The notes beneath the pieces were generated by a model. It was given only the letters and a program-made list of their open reading frames with translations. It ran no database searches and was not told the DNA's origin. From Clostridia bacterium (GTDB taxonomy: Bacteria > Bacillota_A > Clostridia > Christensenellales > Aristaeellaceae), in the NCBI GenBank assembly GCA_017464225.1, contig JAFUDW010000098.1, positions 1 to 6,837 of the forward strand: a DNA stretch of 6,837 nucleotides. The letters run 5' to 3'. The position numbers and the translations under genes are program-made. Below are positions 6,131 through 6,837 of this stretch, in pieces. Position 1 is the stretch's first letter. Every line of letters begins with the position of its first letter.

Positions 6131-6167
6131 AAAAAAAGAGATCCCACGCGGCAAAACGCGAGGGATC
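6131..6167 (-). terminator. Rho-independent terminator of thrS
   Basis: Read on the minus strand, an 11-position stem (6167-6157 with 6150-6140) has ten pairs and one A-A type mismatch (6146/6161), a 6-nt loop (6151-6156) and a GC-rich base. It is followed after three bases by seven T residues (complement of 6137-6131). It lies 22 bp beyond the thrS stop codon. On the plus strand the hairpin is followed by a G-rich run, so it should not terminate transcription from the preA side. Confidence 0.92.
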
Positions 6168-6189
6168 CCAAGGGGCGGCGGACAGGCGA

Positions 6190-6837
<648 letters not shown>

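Larger units (their letters stand above)
5694..6139. other. AT-rich intergenic stretch without a convincing gene
   Basis: About 446 bp between the convergent preA-like and thrS genes. By my count 5701-6120 is about 38% GC, far below the flanking genes. The longest readings I found are a 54-codon minus-strand ORF (5877 to 5713) and a 24-codon plus-strand ORF (5973-6047). Neither has a good ribosome site or a recognisable product. The stretch holds the TGATAAC inverted repeat at 5787-5818, a weaker 7-bp dyad (ACACATT 5888-5894 / AATGTGT 5905-5911) overlapped by two TTAATT copies, a candidate promoter TTGAAA-N17-TGTAAT (5716-5744), and TTGACA at 6087-6092. No canonical plus-strand terminator with a T-tract follows the preA-like gene. 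No tRNA or known riboswitch was recognised by eye. Confidence 0.7.

Overview
The window reads as a chromosomal segment of an anaerobic, probably gut-associated Bacillota (Clostridia-like) bacterium. The basis is AAGGAG-type ribosome binding sites, GC-rich tightly packed genes, a ferredoxin-like dihydropyrimidine dehydrogenase, and protein families I associate with gut Clostridia. No rRNA or other decisive marker is present, so the taxonomic call is an inference.

Layout. Positions 1-281 hold the C-terminal end of a HAD-superfamily hydrolase that enters from the left. After a 72-bp gap comes a four-gene plus-strand cluster with gaps of 26, 23 and 4 bp, very likely one operon: (i) 355-2094, a MATE-type membrane transporter fused to a C-terminal RsbW/SpoIIAB-like ATPase (anti-sigma kinase) domain; (ii) 2121-3293, a STAS (anti-anti-sigma) domain fused to an aminoglycoside-phosphotransferase-like kinase; (iii) 3317-4189, a secreted or membrane-anchored YdcF/ElyC/SanA (DUF218) protein; (iv) 4194-5693, a PreA-like dihydropyrimidine dehydrogenase with an additional N-terminal iron-sulfur domain. 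Positions 5694-6139 form an AT-rich, apparently non-coding stretch (about 38% GC by my count) with a clear inverted repeat and an isolated TTGACA promoter element. Positions 6140-6167 are an intrinsic terminator for thrS, whose C-terminal part (6190-6837, minus strand) runs off the right edge and converges on the operon.

How the genes may work together. The first two operon genes carry the two halves of a partner-switching module, each welded to a different output: the ATPase half to a 12-helix transporter, and the STAS half (with the phosphorylatable Ser in its SAGL motif) to a kinase-fold enzyme. The simplest reading is that the transporter's cytoplasmic tail binds or phosphorylates the STAS domain, coupling transport state to the soluble kinase. 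This is inferred from domain architecture and adjacency. No sigma factor gene is visible. The YdcF-like and PreA-like genes are co-oriented and tightly linked, but nothing in the sequence ties them mechanistically to the first two.

The items most worth following up are the split partner-switching pair, the eight-cysteine N-terminal graft on PreA without a visible PreT partner, and the AT-rich island with its TGATAAC repeats.
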